Source of the DNA: Rubrivivax sp. SCN 71-131
GTDB taxonomy: Bacteria; Pseudomonadota; Gammaproteobacteria; Burkholderiales; Burkholderiaceae_C
Assembly: GCA_001724995.1 (NCBI GenBank)
Contig: MEFD01000016.1
Coordinates: forward strand, 1 to 64,000
Reading direction: 5' to 3'
Length of the DNA stretch: 64,000 bases
Of the stretch, positions 26,676 through 35,416 are shown piece after piece; positions within the stretch are counted from its first letter, which is position 1, and each line of letters opens with the position of its first letter. The notes below the pieces were generated by a model. That model saw only the letters and a program-made list of their open reading frames with translations, searched no databases and was not told the origin of the DNA. Both the position numbers and the translations under genes were made by a program.

Positions 26676-28118
26676 ATGCCTGCACCCAGCGCCGCCCCCA
26701 CCTTCTTCTGGCACGACTACGAGACCTTCGGCCGCGTGCCGCGGCGCGACCGGCCGGCGCAGTTCGCCGGCGTGCGCACCGACGCCGAGCTGAACGAGAT
26801 CGGCGAGCCGCTGACGCTCTACTGCCGGCCTGCGCCCGACTTCCTGCCCGAGCCCGAGGCCTGCCTGCTTACCGGCATCCTGCCGCAGCACGCGTTGCAG
26901 CGCGGCGTGCCTGAGTACCAGTTCGCCGCGGCCATCGAGCACGAGCTGGCCGCGCCGGGCACCGTCGGCGTGGGCTACAACAGCATCCGCTTCGACGACG
27001 AGGTGACGCGCTTCCTCTTCTGGCGCAACCTGATCGATCCCTACGCGCGCGAGTGGCAGAACGGCTGCGGCCGCTGGGACCTGATGGACGTGCTGCGCTG
27101 CGCCTGGGCGCTGCGCCCCGAGGGCCTCGAGTGGCCGCGCCACGAGGACGGCCGGCCCTCCTTCAAGCTCGAGCACCTGAGCGCGGCCAACGCCATCGCG
27201 CACGAGTCGGCGCACGACGCGCTCTCCGACGTGCGCGCCACCCTCGGCCTGGCGCGGCTGTTGAAGGCCCGCCAGCCGCGCCTGTGGGACTTCTGCCTGA
27301 AGCTGCGCGACAAGAACGCGGTGCGCGAGGAGATCGGCGCCGGCCGCGCCTTCGTGCACGTCAGCGGCCGCTACCCGAGCGAGCGCGGCTGCCTGGCGCT
27401 GGTGTGGCCGCTAGCGCCGCACCCGGTGAACCGCAACGAGCTCATCGTCTGGGACCTGGCGCAGGACCCGCGCCAGCTCGAGGGCCTGGAGGCCCAGGTG
27501 CTGCGCCAGCGCCTCTTCACGCGCGAGGGCGAGCTGCCCGAAGGCGTGCAGCGCCTGCCGATCAAGACCATCCACCTCAACAAGAGCCCGATCGTCATCG
27601 CCGGGGCGGGAATGATGAAGGCCGCGGCCACGCGCTGGGGCATCGACCTCGCCGCGGCGCAGCAGCATGCGGCGCATGCCGCGGCCATCGCCCCGCGCCT
27701 GGCGCCGCGCTGGGCGGAGGTCTTCGCGCGTGCGGCGCCGGCGGGCGAGGTCGACGTCGACGAAGACCTCTACGGCGGCTTCCTCGGCGACGAGGACCGC
27801 CGCACCCTGCAGCGCCTGCGCGGCCTGGAGGCGCAGGCGCTGGCCGAACGCCGACCGGCCTTCGGCGACGCGCGCCTGGACGAGATCTTCTTCCGCTACC
27901 GGGCGCGCAACTTCCCCGAATCCCTGGCGCCCGACGAGCGTGTCCAATGGCAGCGGCACTGCGCCGCGCGTCTGCACCATGGCGCCGGCGACGCCCTGAC
28001 CCTGGCGCGCTACTTCGAGACCATCGACGCCCTGGCCGACGACGCCGACGAACGCCAGCAGGAATTGCTTGCAGCACTCTACGACTACGGCGAGGCGATC
28101 GCGCCCGAGGAGCCGTGA
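26676..28118 (+). CDS. sbcB: Exodeoxyribonuclease I
   Basis: 480 residues; degrades single-stranded DNA 3' to 5' in recombination and mismatch repair. DEDD exonuclease residues are visible: HDYETFG at 13-19, [14 protein letters not shown] near 105-118 and [17 protein letters not shown] near 180. The C-terminal part matches the ExoI SH3-like and helical domains, and the length fits (about 475). Ends at a hairpin shared with the converging panC gene. Confidence 0.95.
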   Translation: MPAPSAAPTFFWHDYETFGRVPRRDRPAQFAGVRTDAELNEIGEPLTLYCRPAPDFLPEPEACLLTGILPQHALQRGVPEYQFAAAIEHELAAPGTVGVGYNSIRFDDEVTRFLFWRNLIDPYAREWQNGCGRWDLMDVLRCAWALRPEGLEWPRHEDGRPSFKLEHLSAANAIAHESAHDALSDVRATLGLARLLKARQPRLWDFCLKLRDKNAVREEIGAGRAFVHVSGRYPSERGCLALVWPLAPHPVNRNELIVWDLAQDPRQLEGLEAQVLRQRLFTREGELPEGVQRLPIKTIHLNKSPIVIAGAGMMKAAATRWGIDLAAAQQHAAHAAAIAPRLAPRWAEVFARAAPAGEVDVDEDLYGGFLGDEDRRTLQRLRGLEAQALAERRPAFGDARLDEIFFRYRARNFPESLAPDERVQWQRHCAARLHHGAGDALTLARYFETIDALADDADERQQELLAALYDYGEAIAPEEP

Positions 28119-28142
28119 CGCGTCGTCGCGCCGGACGACGCG
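28119..28142. terminator. Hairpin between convergent sbcB and panC
   Basis: CGCGTCGTC (28119-28127) pairs perfectly with GACGACGCG (28134-28142) around a 6-nt loop, starting directly after the sbcB stop. No T-run, but the position between converging genes supports a terminator. Confidence 0.5.
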
Positions 28143-28197
28143 CCGCCCGCGGCCGTGTTCGCCGCGCGCTGGGCCGGGCCGGGCGTGCCCGGCCGCC

Positions 28198-29079
<882 letters not shown>

Positions 29080-29084
29080 TCACG

Positions 29085-29891
29085 TCAATAGCCGTGGAGT
29101 GTTTCGTCGGGGAAGCTGCCGTCCTTGACGGCGGTCACGTAACGTCGGATCGCCGCCGAGATCGGGCCGCCCTCGGCCAGGAAGTCGCGCACGAAGCGTG
29201 GCGCCCTGCCTGCGTTCAGGCCCAGCATGTCGTGCAGCACCAGCACCTGGCCGCCGATGCTCTGGCCCGCGCCGATGCCGATCACCGGGATCGGCAGCGC
29301 GCTGGCCACCTCGGCGGCCAGCGCGCTGGGCGTGAGCTCCAGCACCAGCAGCGCGGCGCCGGCCTCGGCGAGTTCGCCGGCGTGCTGGCGCAGCGTGCCA
29401 GCGCTGGCCTCGTCGCGCCCCTGCACGCGCCAGCCCCCCAGCGCGTGCACCGATTGCGGCGTCAGCCCGAGGTGGGCGCACACCGGGATGCCTCGCGCCA
29501 CCAGCGCGCGCACGATCGGTGCCGTCCAGCCGCCGCCTTCGAGCTTGACCATCTGCGCGCCGGACTGCATCAGCCGCACCGCGCTGGCCACCGCCTCGTC
29601 CACCGTGCCCTGGTAGCTGCCGAAGGGCAGGTCGCCGATCAGCCAGGCGCTGCAGTTGCCGCGCGCCACGCACTGCACGTGGTAGGCCATCTCGTCGAGC
29701 GTGACCGGCAGCGTGCTGGACCGACCCTGCAGCACCATGCCCAGCGAATCGCCCACCAGCAGCGCGTCCACGCCGGCCTCGTCCGCCACGCGGGCGAAGG
29801 TGGCGTCGTAGCAGGTGAGCATGGCGATCTTCTCGCCGGCGGCGTGCATGGCGCGCAGGCGGTGCAGGGTGATGGATTTGCGCTCGTTCAT
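29085..29891 (-). CDS. panB: 3-methyl-2-oxobutanoate hydroxymethyltransferase PanB
   Basis: 268 residues, TIM-barrel enzyme that makes ketopantoate from 2-oxoisovalerate and methylene-THF. Motifs: [29 protein letters not shown] (Mg-binding Asp) and [23 protein letters not shown]. It is followed by panC. Only about 65 bp separate its start from the left repeat of the hipBA island at 29957, so the natural promoter may lie partly in sequence changed by the insertion. Confidence 0.95.
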   Translation of the reverse strand: MNERKSITLHRLRAMHAAGEKIAMLTCYDATFARVADEAGVDALLVGDSLGMVLQGRSSTLPVTLDEMAYHVQCVARGNCSAWLIGDLPFGSYQGTVDEAVASAVRLMQSGAQMVKLEGGGWTAPIVRALVARGIPVCAHLGLTPQSVHALGGWRVQGRDEASAGTLRQHAGELAEAGAALLVLELTPSALAAEVASALPIPVIGIGAGQSIGGQVLVLHDMLGLNAGRAPRFVRDFLAEGGPISAAIRRYVTAVKDGSFPDETLHGY

Positions 29892-29956
29892 GGCCAGCGG
29901 CGCGGCGGCTCGCGGCGACGGGCAGACCCTCGCCGACGCCGCCCCGCAAGAAGGCT

Positions 29957-29975
29957 ACTCGATGTTCTGCACCTG
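29957..29975. repeat. Left 19-bp direct repeat (attachment site copy) of the hipBA island
   Basis: ACTCGATGTTCTGCACCTG is identical at 29957-29975 and 32549-32567. On the minus strand it reads Q-V-Q-N-I-E then a stop, that is, the 3' end of yicC, so this copy is a duplicated yicC tail as left by site-specific integration. Confidence 0.85.
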
Positions 29976-30050
29976 AAGCTCGGAATCGGCTCCAAGCAGT
30001 TGATTCTCCGTGGAGATTTTCGCGACAGCCCATCTGAACCCGCCAGTTGA

Positions 30051-30329
30051 TCCGCCACCCAGCCTGCTTCGCCGGCAGCGTCGCAGAAGTTCGGCATCAC
30101 GTCGCGCGGCCTTGACATGACGGCCCACGGCCTGCGGCACGACGCGCCGATCGAGGAGTACATCGCGATCACCGGCCAGGAGCCGCCGCTGCGCGGTGGT
30201 GGGGATGGGCTGACGCGGGAGCAGGAGGATGCGGCGCGGTTGGCAGTGAGCCGCCTGGCGGGCCATAACAGAAAGAGGGCCTCGGCCGCGTACTTGGGTG
30301 CGGTGCTCCACAAGAAGAAGGGCGGCGGC
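30051..30329 (+). pseudogene. C-terminal remnant of a tyrosine recombinase (integrase)
   Basis: The frame is open after a TGA at 30048-30050 and reads ...F-G-I-T-S-R-G-L-D-M-T-A-H-G-L-R-H, then the I-T-G-Q-E-P-P and G-L-T-R-E-Q segments, L-A-G-H and S-A-A-Y-L-G. HxxR (HGLR), the H/W-box His (LAGH) and the nucleophile Tyr (AAYLG) of the catalytic domain are all visible, but the N-terminal and core-binding parts are absent. Past about 30330 the frame runs on antisense to hipA and is not family sequence. I read it as a truncated integrase. Confidence 0.7.
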
Positions 30330-30433
30330 AGCGTGGCGGGTGGCGACGCTGCGGCGCGATGCAAGACTGCGGCTGGTGGCGGAGCAGTCCGCTGGTATTC
30401 AGCTCGCCTTGGGCTCCTGCGCGTACAGCGGTG

Positions 30434-30577
30434 TCACGGTTCGGCACCGCTGTTCGACCTGGTTTGCCGCGCCTTCGTCTTTCTGCGAATCAGGACGAAG
30501 AGGGCCGCGGCAGGCCCGGCGAAGCAGGCGACGAGGACGCCAAGGACGATGCCGATTTGGTTGGCGACCTCTCCCAT
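30434..30577 (-). CDS. 47-residue single-helix membrane peptide downstream of hipA
   Basis: ATG at 30577 to TGA at 30434. M-G-E-V-A-N-Q-I-G-I, then one strongly hydrophobic stretch (about 8-30), then a basic tail (R-R-K-T-K-A-R-Q-T-R). An A-G-G-A-A-A-G-like ribosome binding site (AGGAAAG) lies about 10 nt upstream. It starts 26 bp after the hipA stop on the same strand, so it is probably co-transcribed. Size and layout fit small membrane toxins or regulatory peptides, but nothing identifies it. It is too short for usual gene callers. Confidence 0.5.
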   Translation of the reverse strand: MGEVANQIGIVLGVLVACFAGPAAALFVLIRRKTKARQTRSNSGAEP

Positions 30578-30602
30578 TGATCCGTCTTTCCTGCGGCTGG
30601 CG

Positions 30603-31868
30603 TTACGCGGCCAGGCGCGCTGCCAGCTTCTTGGTGGTGGACGACACGAAGCGCTCCAGACTCTCGGCCAGCGTGCGCGCCGATGGCCCCAGCGAGGGCG
30701 TGATCTCGCGCGTGGCCTGGTCGATGGCGGTAGGCACGCGCTCCGCCATGTCCCGCGCCTGCTGAGCCACGAAGCGCGGTTGCATGCCCAACTGCCTGGC
30801 CATCAGTGCCAGATCCTTGGCGTCCATCTCGCCCGGCCTGACCTCGCCGCCAATTGCGAACGCGAATTCGGGCGACAGGCCCGGGTACAGCCGAGTGCAC
30901 ATCAGGTCGTAGAACGGCGTCAGCGTCACGCCCTGGCCGGGCACGCTGTAGATCGACAGGTTCTTGGCGTGGCTGTCGTTGTTGCCGACGTACAGGTTGA
31001 AAAAAGCCCAGCGCACCAGTTGGCGCAGGTCGACGGCGGGCTGCGCGCTGTAGCGGCGGATCAACTCGGCGCACGCGGCCAGCCCCGGACCGCCTTCCTT
31101 CTCGTACTTGCGGTACGACACGGTGCCAGCCAGTTGGCACAGGTCGTACTGCACCAGCCGGGCCAGCGTGCCATCGGGCCGGCGCTGGCGGTCGAAGCGG
31201 CGCACGACGCAGGCTTGCGCGTGCGGTTCGTAGAAGGCCTCGGCCGTTGGCAGGCCAGCCAAAGCCGCGGCTCGCATCACGATGGTCTCGTTCGCGGCCG
31301 AGTGCCACACCTTGGCCAGGCGGCGGATGTTGGGCTTGAGGATGTGGGTCGATGGCGAAGTTCCCTTGGGCAGCCGCGGCATGCCGTCGTCGAAGATCGC
31401 CAGGCTGGTCTTGTCCTGGGCCCCGGCCAGGGAGATGCGCGCGCCTTGCCCATGGATGTCGATCGCCGAGGCCGACCGCTTGGCCAGGATCGCGGCGATG
31501 GCCTCCCACGTCGTGGCTTCGTAGCGGGGCGCTTCCGGTGTCTGCCCGGGCGCTACCAGCACGAAGGCTCCCGCGGTGTCGCCCGCCACTTCCAGCAGCA
31601 GCGAAAAGAGGGTGGATGCCTTGCGCTGCGCGGCCAGATAGTCGCGCAGTTCGCCCTCAGGCAGCAGGTTCTCGAAGAAGGCCTGCACCTCGGGTGTAGT
31701 CTGCCGGCCGGGCTGCAGCGGGATGGCGGCCAGCGACATGCGCTGGCGTCCTTCCGAAGGGTTCAGCCAGCCAGGCGCGTACTCGAAGGCCAGCGGCGCG
31801 CTGTCGTGCACCGCACCGACGAGGTCGCTGCCGTAGTAGACATCCAGCCGATCAGGCCGTGGCTGCAT
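30603..31868 (-). CDS. hipA: HipA-family serine/threonine kinase toxin
   Basis: 421 residues. HipA kinases phosphorylate translation factors such as GltX and cause growth arrest and persistence. Kinase features: regulatory loop S-L-A-G-A-Q-D-K-T with Ser147 (equivalent to the autophosphorylated Ser150 of E. coli HipA), catalytic Asp298 and Asn303 in VGNNDSHAKNLS, and metal-binding Asp321 in TPFYDL. Start ATG 31868, 10 bp after the hipB stop; a GTG one codon earlier is possible. All catalytic residues are present, so the toxin looks functional. Inside the yicC island. Confidence 0.93.
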   Translation of the reverse strand: MQPRPDRLDVYYGSDLVGAVHDSAPLAFEYAPGWLNPSEGRQRMSLAAIPLQPGRQTTPEVQAFFENLLPEGELRDYLAAQRKASTLFSLLLEVAGDTAGAFVLVAPGQTPEAPRYEATTWEAIAAILAKRSASAIDIHGQGARISLAGAQDKTSLAIFDDGMPRLPKGTSPSTHILKPNIRRLAKVWHSAANETIVMRAAALAGLPTAEAFYEPHAQACVVRRFDRQRRPDGTLARLVQYDLCQLAGTVSYRKYEKEGGPGLAACAELIRRYSAQPAVDLRQLVRWAFFNLYVGNNDSHAKNLSIYSVPGQGVTLTPFYDLMCTRLYPGLSPEFAFAIGGEVRPGEMDAKDLALMARQLGMQPRFVAQQARDMAERVPTAIDQATREITPSLGPSARTLAESLERFVSSTTKKLAARLAA

Positions 31869-31878
31869 CACCTGCCCC

Positions 31879-32163
31879 TCACAGCGCCGAGGTCGAACGA
31901 GAGGCCTTGGTGCGCACCACCACCTCCAGGCCCAGCAGGTCCATGAGGTCGAGCACCTTCTGCAGTTGCACCGTCGGCTTGCCGTTCTCCAGGTCCACGA
32001 TGAACCGGTTGCCGGTGTTGCCCAGGCCCGCCAGGTCGAGCTGCTTCAAGGCCAGGCGCTTGCGCTGATCGCGGATGACGGCGCCCAGCTCGACGGAGGA
32101 GCGGATGGGCGTCTCTGCATCAGTGAAATGACCGATCGGTAAGTGTTGGGCCGAGGGCGGCAT
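31879..32163 (-). CDS. hipB: HipB-family XRE antitoxin
   Basis: 94 residues. XRE HTH at about 22-80 (ELGAVIRDQRKRLALKQLDLAGL, FIVDLENGKPTVQLQKVLDLMDLLGLEVVV), the HipB pattern; it should bind HipA and repress the operon. The first 18 residues overlap one copy of the repeated operator-like motif, so translation could start later, but no later ATG is in a sensible place. A candidate promoter (TTGACC, 17 bp, GAGAAT) ends about 22 nt before the start. Stop codon lies 10 bp from the hipA start: coupled translation likely. Confidence 0.88.
   Translation of the reverse strand: MPPSAQHLPIGHFTDAETPIRSSVELGAVIRDQRKRLALKQLDLAGLGNTGNRFIVDLENGKPTVQLQKVLDLMDLLGLEVVVRTKASRSTSAL
32127..32142 (-). promoter_or_regulatory. 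hip operator-like repeat, copy 1 (inside hipB start region)
   Basis: On the minus strand TTACCGATCGGTCATT; its core ACCGATCGGT is a perfect 10-bp palindrome. It shares TTACC and CGGTCATT with copy 2. It lies within the first codons of hipB, downstream of the predicted transcription start. Confidence 0.55.
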
Positions 32164-32178
32164 GGCAGAAGCTCGAAG

Positions 32179-32194
32179 TTACCTCTCGGTCATT
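32179..32194 (-). promoter_or_regulatory. hip operator-like repeat, copy 2 (at -10/transcription start)
   Basis: TTACCTCTCGGTCATT read on the plus strand, so inverted relative to copy 1. It covers the predicted start point and touches the -10 box of the hipB promoter, a position where HipB binding would repress. Confidence 0.55.
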
Positions 32195-32220
32195 CTCAGT
32201 GTCGACCTGCTGGAGGTCAA
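32192..32220 (-). promoter_or_regulatory. Candidate hipBA promoter
   Basis: On the minus strand TTGACC (complement of 32215-32220), a 17-bp spacer and GAGAAT (complement of 32192-32197). The predicted start near 32185 leaves a leader of about 22 nt before the hipB ATG. Confidence 0.5.
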
Positions 32221-32238
32221 GCGGAAAGTGACTGACCG

Positions 32239-32254
32239 GTAATCGACGGTCATT
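32239..32254. promoter_or_regulatory. hip operator-like repeat, copy 3 (degenerate, upstream)
   Basis: GTAATCGACGGTCATT keeps CGGTCATT of the other copies but only part of the TTACC half. An overlapping TGACCGGTAA (32233-32242) carries the TTACC half in the opposite orientation. It lies upstream of the -35 box. Confidence 0.4.
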
Positions 32255-32330
32255 CAGCGGCCGGTCGGTGCCTCAGGGCGAGTCGCTGCCGGGCACGCTG
32301 TCGCCGCCAGACCGATGGGCTGCCAACCTG

Positions 32331-32408
32331 TCACGCAGCCGACCGCCCTTCGAAGCGCTTGCCGGACCTGATCCAGGCCCGGATTGCGACATCGGTCAGC
32401 TTGCCCAT
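32331..32408 (-). pseudogene. N-terminal remnant of an integrase next to the right repeat
   Basis: ATG at 32408 to TGA at 32331 gives 25 residues: M-G-K-L-T-D-V-A-I-R-A-W-I-R-S-G-K-R-F-E-G-R-S, matching the usual start of P4-type integrases (L-T-D-x-A-I-R, then the F-E-G-x-S-D-G-G-G-L-Y-L region) before a stop. It reads away from yicC into the island and begins about 140 bp from the repeat, the usual place and direction of an island integrase. The rest of the gene is missing. Confidence 0.55.
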
Positions 32409-32519
32409 CGTCCACCCCTGCTGTGTACCCAGAAATTCCGGGATGGGGTGGGCCGCTGTTCAGCCTCCTGAAACGCCAAGCCCGCGTAAACGCGTAAACG
32501 CTGGACTTTCCGGCCGCTT

Positions 32520-32539
32520 GGGGGTGTCAAGAGACCCCC
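32520..32539. terminator. Short hairpin just downstream of yicC
   Basis: GGGGGT (32520-32525) pairs with ACCCCC (32534-32539) around an 8-nt loop, 8 bp beyond the yicC stop. It could end yicC transcription or be part of the integrase binding region. A tandem 8-bp repeat CGCGTAAA (32483-32498) lies close by. Confidence 0.35.
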
Positions 32540-32546
32540 TGAAACC

Positions 32547-33449
32547 TCACTCGATGTTCTGCACCTGCTCGCGCATCTGCTCGATGAGGACCTTCATCTC
32601 GACCGAGATGCTGGTCAGTTCGAGCGCGGCGGACTTGGAGCCCAGGGTGTTGGCTTCGCGCTGCAACTCCTGGATCAGGAAGTCCAGGCGCTTGCCGAGT
32701 TCGCCGCCGACGGCCAGCAGGCGCTCGATCTCGGCCAGGTGCGAGGACAGGCGCCCGAGCTCCTCGGCGACGTCGATGCGCAGCGCGTAGGCCGCGGCTT
32801 CGCCGAGCGCGCGCTCCTGCAGCGCCTGCGCGGGCATTGCCGCCGCGGCCTGGGTGCCGGCGAGGGCGTCGTGCCAGCGCTCGAGGAAGCGCTCCTGCTG
32901 GCGCTTGACGACCTGCGGCAGCAGCGGCTGGGCGCGCCCCGCCAGCTCGCGCAGGCCGTGCACGCGCGCGAGCAGCAGCGCAGCCAGGCGCTGGCCCTCG
33001 CGCGCACGGGCTTCGCGCAAGGCTTCGAGGCCGCGCGCGGTGGCCTGCAGCGCCGCCTCGGCCAGTCCGGCGGGGACCGTGCTGCTGCGGCAGGACTGCA
33101 GCACCTCGGCCACCGAGAGGCTGCGCGCCTGCGGCAGCCAGCCCTGCACGTGAGATTCGAGCCGGGCCAGGCGGGCGAGCTGTTCGGGCGCGGGCAGCGC
33201 GAAAGCGTCGCCACCGCCTTGCTGCGTGGCCAGGCGCAGCTCGACCTTGCCGCGGCGCAGCGCCTCGCCCACGCGCTCGCGCAGCGCGGGCTCGAGCGCA
33301 CGCAATTCATCGGGCAGGCGCAGGCTCAGGTCGAGAAAGCGGCCGTTGACGGAACGCAACTCCGCGCTCACCGTGGCCGGGTTCGCGCCCGCTGTCGCCG
33401 GGGCCTCGTAGGCCGCGGCCGCGAAGCCGGTCATGCTGTAGACTGGCAT
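32547..33449 (-). CDS. yicC: YicC/YloC-family endoribonuclease
   Basis: 300 residues. N-terminal YSMTGFAAA and the C-terminal G-K-R-L-D-F-L-I-Q-E-L-Q-R-E-A-N-T-L-G-S-K type helix identify the family, recently linked to RNA cleavage. Its last codons form the right copy of the 19-bp repeat, so the gene remains intact after island insertion. Only 29 bp separate its start from the divergent kinase gene, so their promoters must overlap. Confidence 0.93.
   Translation of the reverse strand: MPVYSMTGFAAAAYEAPATAGANPATVSAELRSVNGRFLDLSLRLPDELRALEPALRERVGEALRRGKVELRLATQQGGGDAFALPAPEQLARLARLESHVQGWLPQARSLSVAEVLQSCRSSTVPAGLAEAALQATARGLEALREARAREGQRLAALLLARVHGLRELAGRAQPLLPQVVKRQQERFLERWHDALAGTQAAAAMPAQALQERALGEAAAYALRIDVAEELGRLSSHLAEIERLLAVGGELGKRLDFLIQELQREANTLGSKSAALELTSISVEMKVLIEQMREQVQNIE
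32549..32567. repeat. Right 19-bp direct repeat, within the 3' end of yicC
   Basis: Identical to 29957-29975. It includes one base of the yicC stop codon and the codons for Q-V-Q-N-I-E. The conservation of the reading frame across it explains why insertion did not harm yicC. Confidence 0.85.
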
Positions 33450-33478
33450 CGGACATCTGTCGAAAATTACAGTCCATT

Positions 33479-34447
33479 ATGTCAAAGCCCAAGCCAGCCC
33501 CGTTGCCGTCGGGCACCGTGGTCGGGGGCTACCAGATCGTCAAGAAGCTCGCTGCCGGGGGGTTCGGCGTGGTCTACCTGGCCGAAGGCGAGAACCAGCA
33601 GCTGGTGGCCATCAAGGAGTACCTGCCTTCCTCGCTCGCCGAGCGCTCGCCGGGCGAGCTGACGCCGCGCGTCAAGCCCGACAAGCAGCCGCTCTACCGC
33701 CTGGGCCTGAAGAGCTTCTTCGAGGAGGGGCGCTCGCTGGCGCAGATCAGCCACGCGAGCGTGGTCTCGGTGCTGAACTTCTTCCGCGAGAACGAGACCG
33801 TCTACATGGTGATGAACTACCTGCAGGGCGACACGCTGCAGGACTTCATCGTCACCGCGCGCGACCTGAAGCGCGACAAGGTCTTTCGCGAGAGCACCAT
33901 CCGCAGCCTCTTCGACGAGATCCTGCGCGGCCTGCGCATCGTGCACCAGCACAAGATGCTGCACCTGGACATCAAGCCGGCCAACGTCTTCATCACCAAC
34001 GACAACAAGGCGGTGATGCTGGACTTCGGCGCCGCGCGCGAGGTGCTGTCCAAGGAGGGCAACTTCATCCGCCCGATGTACACGCCGGGCTTCGCGGCGC
34101 CCGAGATGTACCGCCGCGACGGCACGCTGGGCCCCTGGACCGACATCTACGCCATCGGCGCCTGCATCTACGCCTGCATGCAGGGCTACCCGCCCAACGA
34201 CGCGCCGCAGCGCCTGGAGAAGGACCGCCTCGCGCTGTCGCTCTCGCGCCTGCGCAACGTCTACTCCGACAACCTGATCGAGGTCACCGAATGGTGCATG
34301 TCGCTCGATCCGCTCTCGCGCCCGCAGAGCGTGTTCGCGCTGCAAAAGGAACTGGCGCGTGAGACCGAGCGCCGCTACACCAAGCTCAGCTTCAGCGAGC
34401 GCCTCAAGCTGCAGCTGGAGACGATCAAGACCGGCGCCAAGACCTGA
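33479..34447 (+). CDS. Serine/threonine protein kinase (Hanks type)
   Basis: 322 residues, a soluble kinase domain without a membrane anchor or PASTA repeats. Gly-rich loop AAGGFGVVYLAEG at about 25-37, ATP lysine K46, catalytic H-L-D164-I-K-P-A-N, DFG aspartate D182, and an APE-like motif A-A-P-E-M-Y. All key residues are present. It is followed 16 bp later by a PP2C phosphatase, so the two probably set reversible phosphorylation of shared targets. Targets are unknown. Confidence 0.93.
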   Translation: MSKPKPAPLPSGTVVGGYQIVKKLAAGGFGVVYLAEGENQQLVAIKEYLPSSLAERSPGELTPRVKPDKQPLYRLGLKSFFEEGRSLAQISHASVVSVLNFFRENETVYMVMNYLQGDTLQDFIVTARDLKRDKVFRESTIRSLFDEILRGLRIVHQHKMLHLDIKPANVFITNDNKAVMLDFGAAREVLSKEGNFIRPMYTPGFAAPEMYRRDGTLGPWTDIYAIGACIYACMQGYPPNDAPQRLEKDRLALSLSRLRNVYSDNLIEVTEWCMSLDPLSRPQSVFALQKELARETERRYTKLSFSERLKLQLETIKTGAKT

Positions 34448-34463
34448 GCTGCCGAGGCCGCCG

Positions 34464-35381
34464 ATGAGGTTCTCCGTCTATCAGGTCAGCCGCCGCGGCG
34501 GCCGCGCGAAGAACGAAGACCGCATGGGCTACTGCTACACGCGGGATGCCGGCCTCTTCGCGCTGGCCGACGGCATGGGCGGACACCCCGAGGGCGACAT
34601 GGCCGCGCAGGTGGCGCTGCAGACGCTGGCGGCCGTGTTCCAGCGCGAGGCGCGTCCGGCGCTGCTGGACCCGGCGCGCTTCCTGCACGAGGCGGTGATG
34701 GCCGGGCACCACCAGCTGCTGCGCTACGCGACCTCGCGCGCGCTCGTCGACTCGCCGCGCACGACCATCGTCGCCTGCGTCATGCAGGGCAGCGCCGCCT
34801 ACTGGGCGCATTGCGGGGACTCGCGCCTGTACCTGCTGCGCGGCGACAAGCTGGTCGCGCGCACGCGCGACCACTCCTACACCGAGCTGCAGGAGGCGAT
34901 GGCGCAGCTCGTGCCGGCGCAGGAGCGCATGAACCGCAACGTGCTCTTCACCTGCCTGGGCAGCCCGGGCAAGCCGATGATCGACACCACCGGCCCGCTG
35001 CTGCTGCACCCGGGCGACCGCGTGCTGCTGTGCTCGGACGGCCTGTGGAGTGCGCTGCCCGATGCCGTGATCACCGCGGCGCTGGCCGGGCCGTCGATCT
35101 CCGACGCGGTGCCCGAGCTCGTCGAACAGGCGCTGCGCCAGGCCGGGCCGCGCAGCGACAACGTCACCGCGCTGGCGGTGGAGTGGGAGTCGGCGCGGGA
35201 CAGCACGGCGCCCACGGGCGTCTCGACGCAGGCGCTGGGCGACGACGTCTTCGCCTCGACCATCCAGGCCAGCCTGCAGGGCGAGACGGAGGACGGCGAC
35301 GAGCTCGACGAGGCCGAGATCGAGCGCTCGATCCGCGAAATCAACGAGGCCATCCAGCGCTCATCCTCCCGCCGCAGCTGA
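34464..35381 (+). CDS. PP2C-family protein phosphatase
   Basis: 305 residues. PPM metal-binding motifs: N-E18-D19-R, A-D36-[13 protein letters not shown] near 115, and G-P-R-S-D-N-V-T near 230. It is a Mn/Mg-dependent Ser/Thr phosphatase, with an acidic tail (about 265-300) after the catalytic domain. It is the partner of the kinase upstream. Start ATG 34464 chosen at the start of the fold. Confidence 0.92.
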   Translation: MRFSVYQVSRRGGRAKNEDRMGYCYTRDAGLFALADGMGGHPEGDMAAQVALQTLAAVFQREARPALLDPARFLHEAVMAGHHQLLRYATSRALVDSPRTTIVACVMQGSAAYWAHCGDSRLYLLRGDKLVARTRDHSYTELQEAMAQLVPAQERMNRNVLFTCLGSPGKPMIDTTGPLLLHPGDRVLLCSDGLWSALPDAVITAALAGPSISDAVPELVEQALRQAGPRSDNVTALAVEWESARDSTAPTGVSTQALGDDVFASTIQASLQGETEDGDELDEAEIERSIREINEAIQRSSSRRS

Positions 35382-35416
35382 ACGTCAATCGCCTCTTCCC
35401 GCTCCGAGCGTATCCC

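Larger units (their letters stand above)
29957..32567. mobile_element. Decayed genomic island carrying hipBA, inserted at the 3' end of yicC
   Basis: About 2.6 kb bounded by the exact 19-bp repeats of the yicC 3' end. It contains a tyrosine recombinase C-terminal remnant at the left, a 47-residue membrane peptide, hipA, hipB, and the N-terminal 25 codons of an integrase at the right, next to the yicC copy. The 3' end of yicC is a known target of mobilisable islands such as MGIVflInd1 in Vibrio. Both integrase pieces are broken, so the element is probably immobile by itself. Base composition looks less GC-extreme than its flanks. 29976-30050 and 30330-30433 show no gene. Confidence 0.8.

Noticed and set aside
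30117-31946. 609-codon plus-strand frame that could be read as a complete integrase fusion
   Set aside because: Only the first 70 or so residues are integrase-like; the rest lies antisense to intact hipA and has no recombinase sequence.
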